Below are positions 62,510-64,000 of a stretch of DNA of 64,000 nt, piece after piece. The first letter of the stretch is position 1. Each line of letters begins with the position of its first letter. Position numbers and translations under genes: made by a program. Source of the DNA: Lewinella sp. IMCC34191 (GTDB lineage Bacteria; Bacteroidota; Bacteroidia; Chitinophagales; Saprospiraceae). The notes beneath the pieces are model-generated. The model did not search any database. It was not told the DNA's origin and was given only the letters and a program-made list of their open reading frames with translations. The stretch is from the NCBI RefSeq assembly GCF_003390935.1, contig NZ_QNQZ01000001.1, positions 248,001-312,000 on the forward strand, written 5' to 3'.

Positions 62510-64000
62510 ATGACAAAAGAAAAAACCATTGCCACCCTACAGGAGCGTAAGCCCTACGGCAAGTTCGAGGATATAGAAGTATGGCCCGGCCGGCCGTACC
62601 CCCTCGGGGCTACCTGGTCGCCGGCGGGCGTGAATTTCGCCGTGTTCAGCGAACGCGCTACCCGCATGGACCTGTGTCTCTTCCGTCGGGAGAGTCCCAA
62701 TAAGGAGGAATACCGCATTCAGATGATGGAGCAGACCGACCAGGTATGGCACTGCTTCATTCCCCGGCTGGAGACCGGCTGGCGCTACGGATTCCGCGCC
62801 TTCGGCGAATGGAACCCAAAATCGGGTAACCTCTTCAACCCCAATAAGTTACTCATCGATCCCTACACTAAGGCAATCGATGGCACAATCGACTGGCACC
62901 CCGCCGTTTTTCCGTACCCCATTAACAGCGAGGACCCCAAGCGGTACCTCACGATGGACGAGCAGGACAGCGCGCCTTACATTACGAAGGGGGTAGTCAT
63001 TGACCCGTCGTACGATTGGGAAGACGACGTCCGCCTGGAAACGCCCATGCACGAGACGGTCATCTACGAAATGCACGTCAAGGGTTTGACCGAGCAGCAT
63101 CCGGATATCCCCGAGGAACTGCGCGGCACCTACGCCGGCCTAGCCCACCCGGTAACCATCAAATACCTCAAGGATTTGGGCATCACCGCCGTCGAGCTCA
63201 TGCCCGTCCACCACTTCGTCCAGGACAGCCACCTGCTCGACAAGGGCTTGCGGAATTACTGGGGCTACAACAGCCAGAGCTTTTTCGCCCCCCACGCCGA
63301 CTACGCCGCCTCGGGTCGCGCCGGCGAGCAGGTGATCGAGTTTAAGGATATGGTCAAAACACTTCACAAGGCCGGACTGGAGTTGATTCTGGATGTCGTC
63401 TACAATCACACCGCCGAGGGAAACCACTTCGGTCCGATGCTGGGGATGAAAGGGCTGGACAACCAGGCCTACTACCGGCTGGTCGAAGACGATAAAGAGT
63501 ACTATATGGACTATACCGGTACGGGAAATACCGTAAATATGGTCCACAACCGTTCGCTGCAGCTCGTCATGGACAGTCTGCGCTACTGGGTCACGGAGAT
63601 GCACGTCGACGGATTCCGCTTCGACCTGGCCAGCGCACTCGCCCGGGGTCTGTACGAAGTGGGTAAGCTGAGTACCTTCCTCGATACAATCCACCAGGAC
63701 CCCATCATCAGTCAGGTCAAGCTGATTGCCGAGCCGTGGGACGTCGGCCCCGGTGGTTACCAGGTAGGTGCCTTCCCGGTACTCTGGTCGGAGTGGAACG
63801 GTAAGTTTCGCGATGATGTCCGGGAATTCTGGAAAGGAGGTTCCGACGGCGTGGCCGATATGGCCTACCGCCTCACGGGTAGTAGCGACCTCTACGAACT
63901 AAGCGGTCGCCGTCCGGCGGCAAGCATCAACTTCGTCACCGCCCACGACGGCTTTACGCTGCGTGATCTCTACAGCTACAACGAGAAGCACAACCTGGCC
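62510..64000 (+). CDS. glgX: Glycogen debranching enzyme GlgX, 3' partial
   Basis: The gene starts at the ATG 62510 and runs open to the window end (497 codons seen; the full protein is usually about 700). An N-terminal CBM48-like domain ([34 protein letters not shown]) precedes the GH13 barrel. The catalytic regions are [24 protein letters not shown] with the nucleophile Asp372, [16 protein letters not shown] with the acid/base Glu408, and [21 protein letters not shown]. It removes alpha-1,6 branches from glycogen. It lies 114 bases after the CoA-binding protein gene. Confidence 0.96.
   Translation, partial: MTKEKTIATLQERKPYGKFEDIEVWPGRPYPLGATWSPAGVNFAVFSERATRMDLCLFRRESPNKEEYRIQMMEQTDQVWHCFIPRLETGWRYGFRAFGEWNPKSGNLFNPNKLLIDPYTKAIDGTIDWHPAVFPYPINSEDPKRYLTMDEQDSAPYITKGVVIDPSYDWEDDVRLETPMHETVIYEMHVKGLTEQHPDIPEELRGTYAGLAHPVTIKYLKDLGITAVELMPVHHFVQDSHLLDKGLRNYWGYNSQSFFAPHADYAASGRAGEQVIEFKDMVKTLHKAGLELILDVVYNHTAEGNHFGPMLGMKGLDNQAYYRLVEDDKEYYMDYTGTGNTVNMVHNRSLQLVMDSLRYWVTEMHVDGFRFDLASALARGLYEVGKLSTFLDTIHQDPIISQVKLIAEPWDVGPGGYQVGAFPVLWSEWNGKFRDDVREFWKGGSDGVADMAYRLTGSSDLYELSGRRPAASINFVTAHDGFTLRDLYSYNEKHNLA

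Noticed and set aside
1-64000. CRISPR arrays, rRNA operons, prophage structural genes
   Set aside because: No regularly spaced repeats, no rRNA-like text, and no phage structural or packaging motifs were seen.

Overview
The window looks like chromosome of a Bacteroidota member, most likely a marine Saprospiria (Lewinella-like) organism. The reasons are a SusC/SusD pair, a type IX secretion C-terminal sorting domain, many lipoproteins, few Shine-Dalgarno sites, promoter-like TTTG / TAnnTTTG motifs, and high G+C for the phylum. The family assignments rest on motifs read by eye; no database search was possible.

Layout. (1) 1-12.9 kb is a polysaccharide utilisation locus: SusC (5' cut by the window edge), SusD, a GH2 lipoprotein, a GH43, a DUF1593 protein and an AraC-type regulator, interrupted by a dead tyrosine recombinase. 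(2) 13.2-16 kb has an outer-membrane barrel with a YceI protein and an IS5-type transposase remnant. (3) 16.1-22 kb has a LytS/LytR-type two-component pair divergent from an S41 peptidase, then a TlpA-like thioredoxin lipoprotein and an alpha/beta hydrolase. (4) 22.1-29.7 kb is a zone of gene decay and insertion. It holds a lipoprotein gene broken by one extra C, an intact PL1 pectate lyase, two adjacent genes each stopped by an in-frame TAG, an AT-rich metalloprotease-like lipoprotein, a complete IS3-family element sitting at the base of a long hairpin, and a truncated flavodoxin-fold reductase.

(5) 29.9-38.3 kb is read leftward. Its core is a four-gene cassette of Planctomycetes-type proteins: membrane cytochrome/LRR protein, Tat-signal beta-propeller, PSCyt1-DUF1549-DUF1553 protein and Tat-signal DUF1501 protein. 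(6) 38.5-44 kb holds a DUF892 ferritin-like protein, an esterase, a DUF2341/LamG/T9SS protein, a glycosyltransferase-like protein and a Uma2 nuclease-like protein. (7) 44.1-50 kb is a tight uronate operon: uxaC, kdgK, eda and the three TRAP transporter genes dctP, dctQ, dctM. It fits with the pectate lyase upstream as a pectin/uronate route, but the reductase and dehydratase steps are not here. (8) 50-64 kb is mostly housekeeping: MBL hydrolase, GNAT, S4/Hsp15-like protein, gpsA, YfhO, a lipoprotein, the beta-oxidation pair fadN/fadA, a MarC protein, a CoA-binding protein and the start of glgX.

The most unusual material is the decay zone, the redox cassette of unknown function, a short palindromic intergenic repeat found in at least five places between 23 and 51 kb, and several long perfect hairpins. 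No CRISPR array, rRNA or tRNA was seen.
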